DNA of 64,000 nucleotides from contig NC_046680.1 of assembly GCF_009870125.1 (NCBI RefSeq), forward strand, positions 16,015,501 to 16,079,500, in the 5' to 3' direction. The translations under genes and the position numbers were made by a program. The notes beneath the pieces are model-generated. The model searched no databases and was not told where the DNA came from. It saw only the letters and a list, made by a program, of their open reading frames with translations. Positions within the stretch are counted from its first letter, which is position 1, and each line of letters starts with the position of its first letter. Positions 24,796 through 38,762 of this stretch are shown here, piece after piece. Source of the DNA: Drosophila pseudoobscura. Taxonomy: Eukaryota; Arthropoda; Insecta; Diptera; Drosophilidae.

Positions 24796-27700
24796 ACTTC
24801 AAGGCATTGGAATTCTTAAACGCCTCAAACTCAAGGCGTGAAAGGTCTTTAGGCAGCACTGAAATCTGTATTGCCCAGGGCCACTTATTCTCACATTCAA
24901 TCAGGCAGGACCTGGAGTTCAACTATTAAAGTCTCTCTTTCAATGATTAACATGACATATAAGCATATACTCGGTTTCACTTCGATTGATTGCATCTTTG
25001 ATTCTTATACAATTTTATTTTAAAATTCTTAAATATTTTTAAACAAATCTAGAATTTAATGGGCAATGGAAAGTAGCATGCATCGAAAATTAAGCAGATC
25101 AGAGCCGGAACCTGGGGCAGGGCTCTGTACAAAGCTCTTAAATAGCTAATTGATATAGCTAATAGATCCGAACGGAAACTGGCAAAAGATATATAATCTC
25201 CAACCTAAGCCTTTTCTAGCCGTTTGCTTTTATTTTTGGTGTGAGGTTCGGTCCCCAATTTTACACAAATGCCATACATAAATTGGATTTATCACTCGCC
25301 ACAACAAACCACAAACTATTTTCGAATTGGTCAATTGGCACCTTTGGGTGGCCCGGCCACAGATACGAGAATATAGGCGGCAAAAGTGTGGGCGAAGGTT
25401 TTCGACACGTAATTGAGTGCACAAGAGCTGCGGCACAAAGGCAGTCAATTGGCAACAGTGCACATTGGGACTGGGGTCAACGTTATTGATTGGGTTGGCC
25501 AGAAAGTAGGGCATTTCCTGGTGGCAGCATAAGTGAATTCTAAACTTGCCCTTTGACCACAAAATGCACTTTCAGAGCAGGATTAATTATGACAAGGCAG
25601 ATACTTCGATCGCAGACCAAATACGAACTTTTCCCCCGCATTCAGGTCAATAAATAAGACTCCGCTGGAAATTAACGAGCGAAACATAAATATCAAAGGA
25701 AACAAGACAGCTCCCCGGGGAAAAGTACTGAAGGATGAAAGGTGGCTGCATAAAATGCCAAATGCAGAGTGAAAAATGAGCCCAAAGAGGAAATTGGCAA
25801 CAAGAAAAGAGATCCAGACACTGTTACTGCCACTGAAGTTAATTGCAAATGTCCAATTAGGAAGCTGACAAGGCTTGGTGGTTGTTGCAATTAAAAATGC
25901 ATCTGGACATCGAAAGCTGAACAAAACTGCATACTAATCTCCGATTTGGCTGGTTCTGGTTCTGTCCCTGGCTCTGCTTCACTGGCGAAAATTGCATAAT
26001 TGGGGCGGCAGAACACTTCCCTGCCTCTAAGAAGCCGCAGCATGTGACGGAAACAGAAAAAATGGCTACAGAAGTGCGGCAGCAGTTGCTGCGGCGAAAA
26101 CTTTTCTGCTGATAATTTGGAAATGTTATGCGCGCTCAAAAGTATGCTACACGTTTTTATAGAACTGAAAAGCTCTACCTATCTGTGTGTGTGTGTGTGT
26201 GTGCTTCTGTGGGCTGTATTCTCTTTAAGACAAACTTCAGCAATAAAATACAATTTATGGTAATTTATCTAGCTTAAGCGAAAGCCCCCCCTCATCAATG
26301 GCACAAATTTTTTAATTAATAAATAAATGTTGCGGAAATTTTATCGCATTCTAAGGAGCAGGCCGCCGGGCCCGGCCCGGCCTGTGTATGCATGACGCAC
26401 ATAGTATATAATTACGCGATTTGCTGGGGATTAGGACAGGCTTGACAAATGCCCCGGCCAGCCCACACCCCCCCACCCCTGGCGACAAGCAGGCATTAAT
26501 GAGCTGCCTAACGGGAGACCACAAAGCAGAGATGAAGAGAGAGAGCAACACAAAGAGCAAGAATCCCACTTAAACGCACACACAATTGCAAATGCAAATG
26601 GTCGTAGCAGCTTAATATTTCCCGCTAATTATTTCTCCACTTATAGGTACTTCACCGCGGGGGAAATGGAATCATATTCATACCCTCCCGGGGCTATGGC
26701 AACACCCACCCACACCTCTCATTTAACTTCATTTAGAGCCAAGTTTGATGAGCCTGGCCGCAAATGGCCAAAGGGTGTTGTTAAGGCCGCTCGCTCAAAT
26801 TGTTTGTATAAATATTTCTCTTTCCGTGGCCCCCGTTGCGCGGACCTCTCCTGCTGCTCCTGGTTGCGAGGCTACTAATTGGGGCCGGACTCAGTGCGAG
26901 AGAATTGCGAGAATCCACTTCTATGTCCGCCGGGCATCTGCTAGCTACAAATTGCATTTCGAATTCAGGCGCCAGCTAAAGTGAAATCAAAAGACAAAAG
27001 CATTTCACTGCTCCACTGCAACTGTTCCTAACTCCCAGACAGCAAAAGTGAATGGGATATGTGGCAATCAGCCCTCGAGCTTAGCTTTGCACGCGGCAGA
27101 AGTGGGAACAGAACCGCACGGAACGAGTGGGAGATGGAGGTGGAGGCGCGGTGCGGTGGGTGCCAGAGCATGCGGGCATTAAAGGGATTAAGACTGGATG
27201 GCACACCGAGAATCCATTAGCCTCATATACGTCAGTTGAGTACGCCTGCTTGCAACAGACTAGCAAGCGAAGAAAAGATAGCAACGCCTCTGACCTATAG
27301 ACAGTCTGTCCTTTTGATGGTAGTACGGAAAGTATGCCAAATAACCCGCTGCCTGGTGGGTCTACTAGCATGCACATGCACCAGCGTTGACTTCGTTTTT
27401 TACTGGCTCGGCATTTGGGGAGTCGGAAAGCGAGAAATATATTGATTCTGAGATTGTGTGGGAATCGAAACACTTTCGTTTTTCGTTCTCCTTTTTTGCC
27501 ATTCACACGTGTCTCTGCTAATCCGTTTGCCGCTGCCAGAATACTAGTGGTGTTCTAGGAAAAGAAACAACTTTTTGGTTATACCTGCTAGATTATTATC
27601 TTGTCAATGATAAAGGTTTTTCCTAGTTAGAAATGTGTTTCCCCAGTCGCATATAAATAAATATAGATAAATACGAGTATCACTGATTTAATGATTCCAG

Positions 27701-29539
27701 ATTTTGCGGTTGCGTTACTTACAGCGTGATATACGATACACGTAGGGGCCCGAAGCCAGTCGTTAATTGTCTGTCTAACTGGGAAACTTGCTACCTTGCA
27801 TAATCACAAATGAAACAGGACTGACTTTGGTAGTTGAGGCTCAATGTACTACCTGGTACTCAGTGTTTGCATATGGAATTTAAAGAAATTAAACTTATAT
27901 TTACAATACAAAATATTCTACCCCACCGACCGTAACATACTCTCTCTTTCCACCAACGAATTACCATCCGGCCGTTATGTCTCGAGGCAATCTATAGTTC
28001 TGGATGTTAAAAGTATCTACACGAGGTTCATATATAGCATTGTGCACTTTGACTGCCGGGCACTGAAACGTGACCGCGACCACTCCATTTGACAGGGAAT
28101 TACAATACTTGTATACTAGTAATCTCCCTTTAATACAACAATCAATCTAATGTCATGTTAAATGCTTATCAGCACTCGAATTAAGTTCTTATTATCGGGG
28201 ATACAAATACATACATACTCGTACACTCGTATACTCGTTTGCGAATCGCGCGACATTTTCGCACTTCCCAGAACAGAGTGACAATGTGCAAAAGGGAGAT
28301 AAGTCTGGAATCCGTCAAACGAGGGCACTTGAAACAAATGAAAGTACAGGTACTCTCGTCCAGCCCCCCTGCCACAGCTGGCCCCATTCCCTGGCGGTGT
28401 CTGCACTAATGTTTGCATTATAAATAATAAAACATAATAATTTTCCTTAATCGAATAATGACCCCCAGCCATCTGGTCGACATTGCGACGGCGATGGCGA
28501 TGGCGTCGCTAGCACGCTGTGAGCCCTGCCAGACCTCGTCTGGTCTGGCATAGGGACAGGGACAGGGACTCGGGACGGGGAAGTGTAAGTGGAAGTTCCC
28601 GCAGGCAAATTATTCAATAAACAAATCACAAAAAACCCAGAGAAACGTAAATCAAATATGAAGAGAGTGTCAGAGTGGAGAGCCGACGAGAGCGAGGCCT
28701 GAACACACGTGCTGCAGTCAGTGCGAGGAAAAGGTGGGCGATAGGGAAGTGCGATAAAGACGGGGGCAGAGTAGAGCAGAGCATATAAAAGTAAATTTTA
28801 AGTGAACTGAAAATGCAATTATGTTTGAAAGACTACAGTGGGCAGGCAGTGCAGTGAACGGCCTAACATGAGGCAACATTAGCCGTCAGATGGCAAGTAA
28901 TAATTTAATATAATAAACACACATATTTATACCTGTATTTGTAAATAAGTAAGTAAGTACAATCTTAACATGACACATGAGTACTGATAACAAAGCTGAT
29001 TCCCCAAAGCGGGTGCTTACTGTATGCTGATTCATGACAGCTGGACTTTTGTCATGAGCGTTCTCCCACAACAGATTGAGTCCCAACAGTGCCAAAAAAA
29101 AATTATGCAACCGAAAAGTGTAACTAAAAATTCGTCAACAGCTTAACTGCTGCGTTGCGTCGTAAACTTGTTATTTTATTTTTGTCACCCCAATGCTTTG
29201 TGATAATTTCTGGAGAACAATATCATCACACATTCCGACTGCCGAATACAGTACACTTGATTGAGTTGATAGTACGATGTGGCAAGCAGATCGGACACCA
29301 CTCGAGCCGCAGTGTAGTCCCCCCTCACTGTTTTCTAATCGCTCACTGGAGCGCTTAGGCCCACTCGAAGTGAGGGTATCGTAGTTGGTTACTTTGTATA
29401 GGTCGGTCTGCGCTGCTCTGCCATCGAATCAGCTGTTTTACAGCAATAACGGCAAATACAAACAGCGGCGGCGAGCCGAAAGCGTTTTGCAAATCAACAT
29501 TGCTTTTTATGACGAGAGTTGAGCGCTTGTCGGATTCCG

Positions 29540-29753
29540 TTTCAGTGCCGCTTTGTCCGTTCGCGATTGCGTTCTCAATACCACGTTCCGTCTCGTTTCG
29601 TCTCGTCTCGTCTCGTATCCCCACCTGCGTCGTGCTCCACCTGCGCCGCCGCCTCCGTCACTGTCAGCTCCAACGGCGAGAGTCGAGAGTCGAAGTGTGG
29701 TCTAACCTTTAAGCCTTCTGGTTTGGCCCGATTTCCCTGGGTTCAGTGCACGG
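29540..29753 (+). promoter_or_regulatory. Possible untranslated first exon and promoter of FLVCR
   Basis: A GC-rich island stands out in AT-rich surroundings. A TCAGT initiator-like motif occurs near 29,538-29,545, and a donor-like site (gggtaaat) follows at 29,754. The first FLVCR coding exon has a good acceptor (tttacttgcag ending at 31,368), so an upstream untranslated exon is required or very likely, and this is the best local candidate. No downstream promoter element was identified. Confidence 0.3.
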
Positions 29754-31518
29754 GTAAATCCAAAATGTACGTGTCGTTGCGGTGTTGTGGGAATAGGCAA
29801 TTTCCGACCTTCAGCCAGTTCAATTTGAAGTTTACGGCGATTTGTTCATAGTCATGCCAGGCAGGTCCGAGGGTCTAGGTCTTGGCTAAGACTAATGTCT
29901 TATCGCTCATAGCCGCTCATCGAGTGCAGGTGGACTACTCGCTCCATTTACGAGTAGTCATATTGATAGAGAATCCCCTACCACCTTGGTGGACTCTAGT
30001 GTTGAGACAGCAGCTGCAATGAAGTTAATGGCGAGTACTGTGGGAAGACTATGAAGGAGAGAACTTCGTCACACACAATCCGCCATCTCGAGGCCATTAA
30101 AGGCCAGTAATTATCTTCGTTCACTCCAAGGCCGGCCCTGCGATTGTGCGAAACTGAATCTGAATGGGGGTAAAATCTCCCTGGGAGCGCAGTTAATGAG
30201 GCAAATTGATTCAAACAAACTCATTATCAGTTTTAAAATCAATTACGGTGCACACGCAGCTCTAAATATACGCATAGCTCCTGACCTAGCCCACGTATCC
30301 ACCCAACGAGCGATCTAATTAGGCGATATGGAAATTAGAAATGACATTCATTTGTACAATTTGTCACTGGACACCGCATGCCGAATGGGGAAAACAGCAT
30401 TTCCCTTTCGATTTGGCTTATTCAAGCGGAGCTAATGGAATTAAAAGAGTGCACCTCACGGAATGCATTACGGCCACGTGCCAAACAAGCCAACAGAAAA
30501 ATATCAGTGAAAATGAGACCAAATCAGCGCACCAGCCAAATCCGACATTCCAATTTGGCAGCATGCTCGCTGGGTGAAATTCGCTCAATTTAGTTAGAGG
30601 TAGAGATATAGCCAGAGTCAGAGCCAGAGGTGCTCAAAGTCAGTCAGAGATGGATGATTGCATTTCCCAAAGCCGAGAGCCGAGAGCTGAGAGCCAAAGC
30701 CAAACCCCAAGCCAGTGCCAGAGGCAGAGCCAGTCCCTGAGCAACAAGTGGCCGTGAGGGTAAATGCTGTGCTTAAATTTGATTCAATGACTTGATTTAA
30801 GCTAAGCAATGGATGAGCGAGCGTACGCAAATTGGAATGTCACAACAGCAGCGACTGCAGCAGCAATATGCCACTTGAACGAATGGAAATTTGCGTGTAA
30901 TAGCCATCATCAAAAAGTTAATTGGGGCTTATTAATAAAGGGTATTACGCTTGTCTGGTCTGCCCTCCCGAAACCATTTCATCTCTCCAAAAGCAATTCC
31001 ACTAATAGCGGTAACCAGAACGACCTTTTGGTCTCATCTACTAGGCAGAATGCAATCATTTATTTATACTTTGTGAACCTGCTGTATATCCTAGGATAAG
31101 TGAAACTTAAGGTTATCTTATTATCCCTTTTTTGCCTTGTACTATGTTAAAGATCTTCGTACAACTGGATTTCGTATTGCAATCCCGGTTATTCCAATGC
31201 TGACCGAGCTGTAACTGCGGTTCATTAATAAATATCGACTCCATTTGTGACCACAAATGTATGCTTTTAATGGCTAGGTTTAGTAGTCCGAATGTTGAAA
31301 AAAAATCTGTTACATTGATGCTTGTGCTTTTATAATAATTGGCAACATTGATGCTACTTTACTTGCAGAATATTAGCTGAAAGCTTCCACGAGTGTTCGT
31401 CTAGAAAGAAAACCAGAATACAACCGAACCACCACTGCACGTCAACGACACCACCGATCGCAGCAATAGCTGCCACACAGCACAACCTCCCAAAACCCAA
31501 AGCGATCCCAGCTGCAGG

Positions 31519-34500
31519 ATGGATCTGAAACACAGCGGCACTGGAGCTGCTGAGAACACTGATTCCTATATTGCTGCCAGTAAATCCACAGACATGATCT
31601 CGCCCAAGGAGAAGGAGAGTAAGGCGGCCAAGGTGGGAGGGGGAGTGGGCGTGAGCACGGGCAACGCTCCGCCAGAAGGTGAGTGGCACATTTCAGGGTG
31701 ATATACATATTGTTTCGTGGATGTTAATATGGTATGCGTCTATTCTGGGGGTACGCTAAATTTTGAAGCCATCATTTGGGACAACTCAGACGGCAGTAAC
31801 TCGTACATGCATTTGTTCATGTTTTAATGTGTGTGTGGCACCACTTTCTTTCCACTAACTGCACCTCAAGGTAGGCAATAGTTTACGAGTAGTGGATGTG
31901 TGTGCTGTGGCTGGTACTCTCACACTCACACATGCACGAGCACGAGCACGTGGCAAGAACCAACCCTAGCCACAGCCCCAGCCACACATTCGCATAGATG
32001 CATCCCATCCCTCGCTGCATCCACATGTGGCACAGTACGGTGCATATATTGTATGTTCATGAAACCCAAACAAATAAATAAGAAAGACTTCAAAGCGTTT
32101 TGTGTGTTTCAATGCCATGCATACCAAAATGTTGTCAGCCAGCCGGGTAGTGACATCCATCGCATCGCAGTTGAATCGACACAAAAGATGTACTGGAAAC
32201 GTGCACAGTAAAGAGAGAATAGATGCCAATATAAATAGAGGATGCATGTATCGGATTGTGATTTTAAATAAGCAAGGTTTAATCTGGAGAGCAGTCAGTC
32301 AGTCAGTCAGTTATCACAAGAGGGAGGATGTCTAGCGATAGCGATAGAAGAGCAACTTTGAATAGTAGTTTCTAAAATCTTTGGACACCTTTTGTAACCC
32401 GCGCGAGAGGGAAATTGGGACAGGAACTGCGCTGATTTGCATGAATGTCTGCTCGGAAAGAGCATTACCTTTAAGTAAGTAGTGGGGTGTGTCAGCAGGT
32501 AAGCCACCTTCTTAATGCAGTTAATCCTGTGAGGCTGCTGGCGGCGGGGCCAAGGTGGCCTTGAGCATGACTACATGACTATACCTAAGCTGTTCCAACG
32601 AGCATTTCAAGTGGCTTTCACCTGGCTCGCATTCTATTTGCAGGCTACAAAGTCTACGCCCGACGCTGGGCGGTGCTCATTCTCTTTGTGTTGTATTCAG
32701 CATCGAATGCCATGCAATGGATACAATACACCATCATCAACAACATAATCACACGGTAAGAAAATGGCAGTGGCAGAAGCGAGGGGGCCAGATGCCACAG
32801 CCCGCAACGAACAAGGCTTTGCTGCTCATCCAATTTGGGATAGTGCATCATATTTAATTAAAAGTTTTCATAAAGCTCATTAGGCAGCTTGACTGTGGCT
32901 GCTGGTTGGGGGTGGGGCCGTAGACCACAGCTTAATGAATTCAAATAGTTTATTCCTCGCAGGGACTATCCAGGCCTCCCCGCCATCCAGTGCCACGTCC
33001 AGCCAAGAGCTGTTTCGGTGCGAACTTGCACTTTCTAATCTAAACCTCTTTGTTCCACAGCTACTATGGCATTAGCGATAAATGGGTGGACTGGACATCC
33101 ATGATTTATATGATCCTGTATATACCGCTCATATTTCCAGGCAGTTGGTTCTTGGACAAAGTGGTAAGTGGGAAGCAGACGCCGAGACGGGGCCACTCTT
33201 TATAATTGCCTGCCTCGCTTCTTTCGTTGTCTCCGACAGGGTCTCCGTATAACCGCCCTAGTCGGCATCGTTGGGACTTGCATAGGAGCCTGGATAAAGG
33301 TCTGCTCGGTGGATCCGTCGCTCTTCTACGTGGGCTTCATTGGCCAGGCGATTGTGGCCCTTGCCCAAGTGTGCATCCTGTCGCTGCCGGCCCGCCTGGC
33401 CGCCGTTTGGTTCGGACCCGATCAGTGCTCCTCGGCCACCAGTGTGGGTGTGTTTGGCAACCAGGTAAGTCGTCAGTCGTGTGTTGCAAGGCCATGCTGC
33501 ACTTGCTATTGATGGAGCAATCTGCGCTGGGAATTGCCATGTAAGCATGCAAGACATCTCTCGTACTTTTCCCTCGGTGGCTGTGACATTGTCGAGTTAG
33601 TTATTTGCAGCCGAAAAATTTGCATTAACACAGAAAAGGCAGAAGACGCCCATTTGCAGCCGGCAGATTGATGCGGCAGTAGCAAGTCCTGGCACGGACC
33701 CGGAGCCCTGCCCACTTCCGGCTGGGCTAGGCGGATGTGGCTTTCTCTGACATTTTCTCTGGTCCGCTCTGGTTAACTGGCAATCACGAAATTGCGAAAA
33801 ACCAGGAGAAATACGAGGCAACTGCATCACAAGTTAAACAAAACTGACAACGACAAGGTCGTCCGCTCCTTCCACATCAGTGGGCATCCTCCCCGATGCT
33901 AATGCATGCGAAAGAGTCTTTTGGGCGAATCAATTTGCGGCACTGCATTTGCTCGGAGACAAAGTTCAATTTATTCTGCAATGAAAACGAACGGAATGGC
34001 CTCTTCAAAATTCCCCAACGACTAAGTGATTGGCAGGACCACGGCCCATAGTCCTCCGGGGGACGAGAGTGGACAGACAATTGAAATGTCAGTGGGCCAG
34101 GTGCCCTCCAATGATGCATTATGCGGCTGGATGATTTGAGATTGTGGCTCACCACGCGAATCACAGCAAGTACGGAGAAAATAGCCAAATGCTGTTTTGT
34201 CTGTGGCAAACCGCAAGAAGACCTTAAGCTAATTGCGGAGTGAATAAGAAAGGATGAAATAGGATATTACTATGTACATAATTGGAAAGTAAACTCTATC
34301 TTTGTCTGGAATGAATGTATTTCCTGTGATTACATGCCAAAGAGTATTCCATCCAAAGAGGGGTCAAGTTTCGTAACCAGACATTTAAAATCCAAAGCCA
34401 ATACTGCTAGTGCCAACACTCAGAGCGCTTCAGTTCGGCCTGTTGTGGCATGCTGCACTCCTGTCCAGACCCAGGACTTTTGCTGTGGACACTTTATGGG

Positions 34501-37500
34501 CTTATAACACCGCAAAACAATTAGCCTGCTTGTTCAGCCATTGGAATGCCAGCCAGGTCAGGTGGGGTTTCGGGGTGTAAGGTGAGGCATGCTAATGGAA
34601 TGGGATGACAGGGCAGGAGGTTGTTATAGTAGCAGTTTGCTCCTATTGTTGATTTACGAGACAGAGCAGTGTGCCGTGCTGTGTGTGCGCTCAGTTGGCA
34701 GGCCGTCGTGCGTCGTGCATGCTGCATGCAACGTCTCTGCCATCGAATGACAAGCTGGCAGGACGCATTGCATCCTAACCTGTAATTGTACGAGCATGTG
34801 AGTGCAGGTGTGTGTAAGGATTGTCATATTTGCCTTTCACTCGAGTGCAGATGAAAAGGCGTATAATTTCCGCTTGTTGTTCGCCAGCACACAGCACACA
34901 GAGGCCAGGAAGTCACCATGGGATGTGACAATATGAGACGAGGTGATGATGAGGGGTCTGCAACCAATAGCAAAGAGCAAAGAGCAGCCTGGAAATGAAG
35001 AGTAGGTCAAGTGGCCTGGCTCGACACGACTGGGTCGCAAAGCGCGATGAAGCAAGGCTTTAAGTCAGGCAGAGTAGTCTCTTGTCGAAACGGCAAGGCA
35101 AGCCAAACTTGTCCCCAAAAAACCTCGCGCATCGCTCACAAAAAGCCAACGGGGGGCGCCTTAATGGCCCACATACGGTGTGGCATTGAATGTGCTCGCT
35201 TGCTCGCATCCTCCTCATACTATGCTCCTCCGACTTTGCTGATTTGACTCGTCTCCGCCTTATCTGGCAAGGACAACGCATCACTCGCTGCCCTGCCGCA
35301 CTGTCACTGATTCCTGAGCTCCGCTGAGCTCGGCTGCGGCGGATTTGGGGGTCGGGGCCGGGGCCGGGCATGGCAGCCTTCCATTGTTTCAGAGTGCTGC
35401 GCAAACATAGTTTATTTTCCTCTATTTTTTCGGTGTTTTTTCGTTCGTTTTATACGTAATAGTTGCTACGACAACAGCTTGCCGCGCCGTGTTGAGGCGC
35501 ATGTAAACACGGCAAGAGCGAATTCTGCCACCAAGAAAAATGTTCTACAGCGGCCATTTCAGCCGTGAAGCTATTGCGATGCGATGGATGCTCTTTCAAT
35601 TTGCACAAAACTGTTGGGGCCCAGACCAAGACCGAGACTGCGCCCCAGACGGGGACCCTGAGCCATAGTCTCCAGTCAGCTCAAATATTTATTCTTAAGG
35701 CCATAGAGATAGTGAGAGTAAGGGGAAAGAAGAGGAGAGGAGGGGCCGAGTGGCTCCAAGACTCACTCGAATATCCTTTCGCGACTCTTTGTAAAAAACC
35801 CAAATAGCAGAACAGAACGGAAGGGGGGATAAGGTAGGGATAATATCTGGCCCAGCCTTGTTTACGGCCCATATCTTGATTTCATTTATTCAAATTATTG
35901 CAATTCTATGAATTGCTAAGGCAGTCCGTAGATATGGTTTATTTGTATACATTTTTTATAATACTCGTAGATATGTATGTAAATGCTTTTATCACCGTGC
36001 ATTTCCTGGATTTTTTAGTTGAATAGCAATTCCTTGGTCGTTACAAAGACAAGGCCATATCACTGGAGTAGTTTTTTGGGTTGAATATTCTATATTCTTT
36101 CAAGGGTGTACGAAAACTATTAGTTCAGTTCTAGAATTTCTTTCTATTTATATTTCTTACAATATTGTCCGGCTATTTCTCTTTGACCCCTTTATTTATT
36201 AGTTATTTAGGGATTTAATATAGATGTGAAAGTGACAAATTGACTTCATTCACATGTATTTATGTGTTGTCGCTCCACACACTCTCGACAGCCTACAGCT
36301 TGGGGATCTCTTGGGAATGCTTGGTGTAGTCATGACAATGGATTTCTTTTCACGGTCCCGAAAGGATAATTCTCACTGCACCTCTACGATCTGCCTTTTA
36401 GCTTGTGTCCTGCCCCATTCCTGGCTATGACGGAACAATGAGCTTTGTACAATACTCACAATACTCAATACATATATGTATTTTGAATGTATTCGAGGTC
36501 TGGTCAAATAACTGATATTCGCTTTATTTGTTTGAGTAAAAACAATTGGAATAGTACTTCATTTCATTTCAATATGCAACTACGGAAACCCAGATAAGCC
36601 CTTAGAGGCGGGAGTTTTCCAAAGGCCAAATTACTGCATACACGAGTAGTTAAAGGATGGACGATTAATTGACTTTAAATTGGGCCGGCATAAACAAAAA
36701 AATTTCGCTTGAAAAACTGGTTTTTATGCGACAATTTATTTTCGTGACTGTCAAGTGTCCCTTTGCCTTAAATACGCCAAACTGCCACTAAACCCGATTT
36801 ATAGCAGGCCAAACAATGCTGAAATCTAGTGTGAGGACTATCAGATACCCCCTACTCTGGTGACTTTCACTTGTACGCGATTCTTAGTCTAGTCTTCAAA
36901 GCTTGAAAGATTGGGTTTTCCTCCAGCTATAGAGCCAAACGCCAAATCTGAATCTGTCTGCTCAAATTCTCAGAGCATATGGCACATAACATTTTCCTAC
37001 AAAATCTGCCGAAATCCACCGGTAAACCTTACATCCCTGACACGCAGCGTAAAAAGTGAAGAAATAAATTTCAAAATTGCATAGCTCAACTTTGTGCATG
37101 GCGTGTGGAAAAAAACGGAGCTGTCACAGCAGACCCGGGGTCGACCTAGAACCCGGCGGGTGTATCCGCGGCATTGAGCCACAAACTTTGACGAAAACAA
37201 AAAACAGAACAGCAACAGAAGCGGAAGCGGAAGCAGAAGCAGAGAGCTGTTATGGCAGGAGTTCGAATATGCAGCTCCATATAAATCAATCTCACAGTTT
37301 CACTGTAAATAAAACAGGGTAGGGTTAAGGACGGGGACGAGACCCTGAGCCTGGGGCTGGTAGGGAAAGCCCCGATGGCGGAATCCAAAGCTGAATTAGA
37401 GCCAGCACCAAATCGGAACCGGAAAAGTATTCCGTTTTGAGCAACTTGTACGAAAAAATACATATTGACATATTGTAGACGTGTGTAACTCCTCTTATTT

Positions 37501-38762
37501 CCAGCTGGGCGTGGCAATTGGTTTTGTACTGCCGCCGATGCTGGTGCCGAACTCCGAAGATCTGGAAACGGTGGGCAAGGATCTGCAGATGATGTTTTAC
37601 ATGGTGGCCGGGCTCACCAGCATCCTGCTCGTCCTAATGGTGCTATGTAAGCGAAATCCTTGAACGGATAGAGGATTGGTAATGGACGAGAGTCCTTTTC
37701 TGCTCTTGCAGTCTTCCAGGACAGACCACCTACCCCGCCGTCGGCGGCCCAGGAGGCCTCCCAGCGGCTGGAGGGTATCGAGGCCGAGCAGGTCAGCTTT
37801 ATGCAGTCGCTGAAGAATCTGATTACCAATCGGAACTTCATCTTACTGCTGCTCTCCTACGGCATCAATGTGGGCGTGTTCTACGCCATATCAACGCTGC
37901 TCAATCCGGTAGGAGTTGCCGTTACCCTCCAAGAGCCTTCAAACATTTGCTAACTTGCTAGCCTCTCCCTCTGCGTTTCAGGTGGTGCTCAAGTACTATC
38001 CCAACCACGAGGTGGATGCTGGCCGCATTGGCCTAAGCATTGTTCTGGCTGGCATGCTGGGCTCCGTGATATCTGGCATTGTGCTGGACAAGACGCACAA
38101 GTTCAAGTGAGTACAGCAGCAACGAACAGCAGGCGTAAAACTGTTCAAAACTATGAAAACTCATTACGCATACGCCGTGTGGTCTGGCAAAGTTTGAACA
38201 GGCGGAGGCACAAATTCCAATTAATTAAATGGAAGCCGCTTCATGTCTAATGAGCGCTACTCAAAGCTATTCTTCCTTCTCTTTTCAGGGAAACGACGTT
38301 GGCGGTATATGCACTCTCCATGGTGGGCATGTGGATATTCACCTTCACCCTGGACACAGGACACATTGCGGTGGTGTACCTAACAGCGTCGCTGCTGGGG
38401 TAAGTCAGAGATACATATTCACAGATCCACCCAAAGGGAGACTAGTACGTTAACTGAATTCTGCGAACCTCCTCTCCAGCTTTTTCATGACCGGATACTT
38501 GCCGGTGGGCTTTGAGTTTGGCGCCGAACTAACGTTCCCCGAGCCGGAGGGCACCTCATCCGGTCTGCTGAATGCCTCGGCCCAGACCTTTGGAATCTGC
38601 TTCACACTCTTCTACTCGGAGCTCTTCACAGCTTTCGGGGACATTGCCGCCAATACAACCATGGCTGTGATGCTGATTGTCGGCACGATTATCACGGCCG
38701 CCACCCGATCCGATCTGAGGCGGCAGAACGCCCAAGCTGGAAGTGCGGCTGGCAATCCCTAA
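31519..38762 (+). CDS. FLVCR: FLVCR-family MFS transporter
   Basis: Nine coding exons: 31,519-31,678; 32,644-32,755; 33,061-33,163; 33,240-33,464; 37,505-37,646; 37,712-37,908; 37,982-38,106; 38,289-38,399; 38,480-38,762. They sum to 485 codons plus stop, with all junctions in phase. After about 53 hydrophilic residues come the FLVCR signature (YARRWAVLILFVLYSASNA, then MQWIQYTIINN) and the MFS motif between helices 2 and 3 (GSWFLDKVGLR), echoed in the second half (SGIVLDKTHKFK). Twelve helices are expected. Vertebrate FLVCR1/2 were described as heme exporters and later as choline and ethanolamine transporters; substrate in fly is inferred. The upstream acceptor at 31,368 shows that the 5' UTR is spliced. 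A 4-kb intron separates exons 4 and 5. The gene converges on scra. Confidence 0.93.
33465..37504 (+). other. Large fourth intron of FLVCR
   Basis: A 4,040-nt intron with donor gtaagt and acceptor ttatttccag. It is AT-rich with scattered simple repeats, and the frames inside it do not look coding. All other FLVCR introns within the coding region are under 1 kb, so this one may hold regulatory elements, but none was recognised. Confidence 0.7.

Larger units (their letters stand above)
18005..29400. other. 11-kb gene-free stretch between divergent genes
   Basis: No frame has sustained coding codon use, a recognisable domain or a convincing splice partner. It holds many simple repeats, for example CAGA at 22,134-22,154, CA at 24,773-24,795, TG at 26,185-26,203 and an AATCC hexamer run at 19,552-19,585. 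Because the Rab-effector SHD1 exon reads left and FLVCR reads right, this is where the upstream exons and promoters of both, and any enhancers, should lie. No specific element is claimed. Confidence 0.5.

Noticed and set aside
28778..28795. TATA-like box (catataaaag) as FLVCR promoter
   Set aside because: No initiator at the right spacing and no convincing donor follows; the GC-rich segment near 29,540 is the better candidate.
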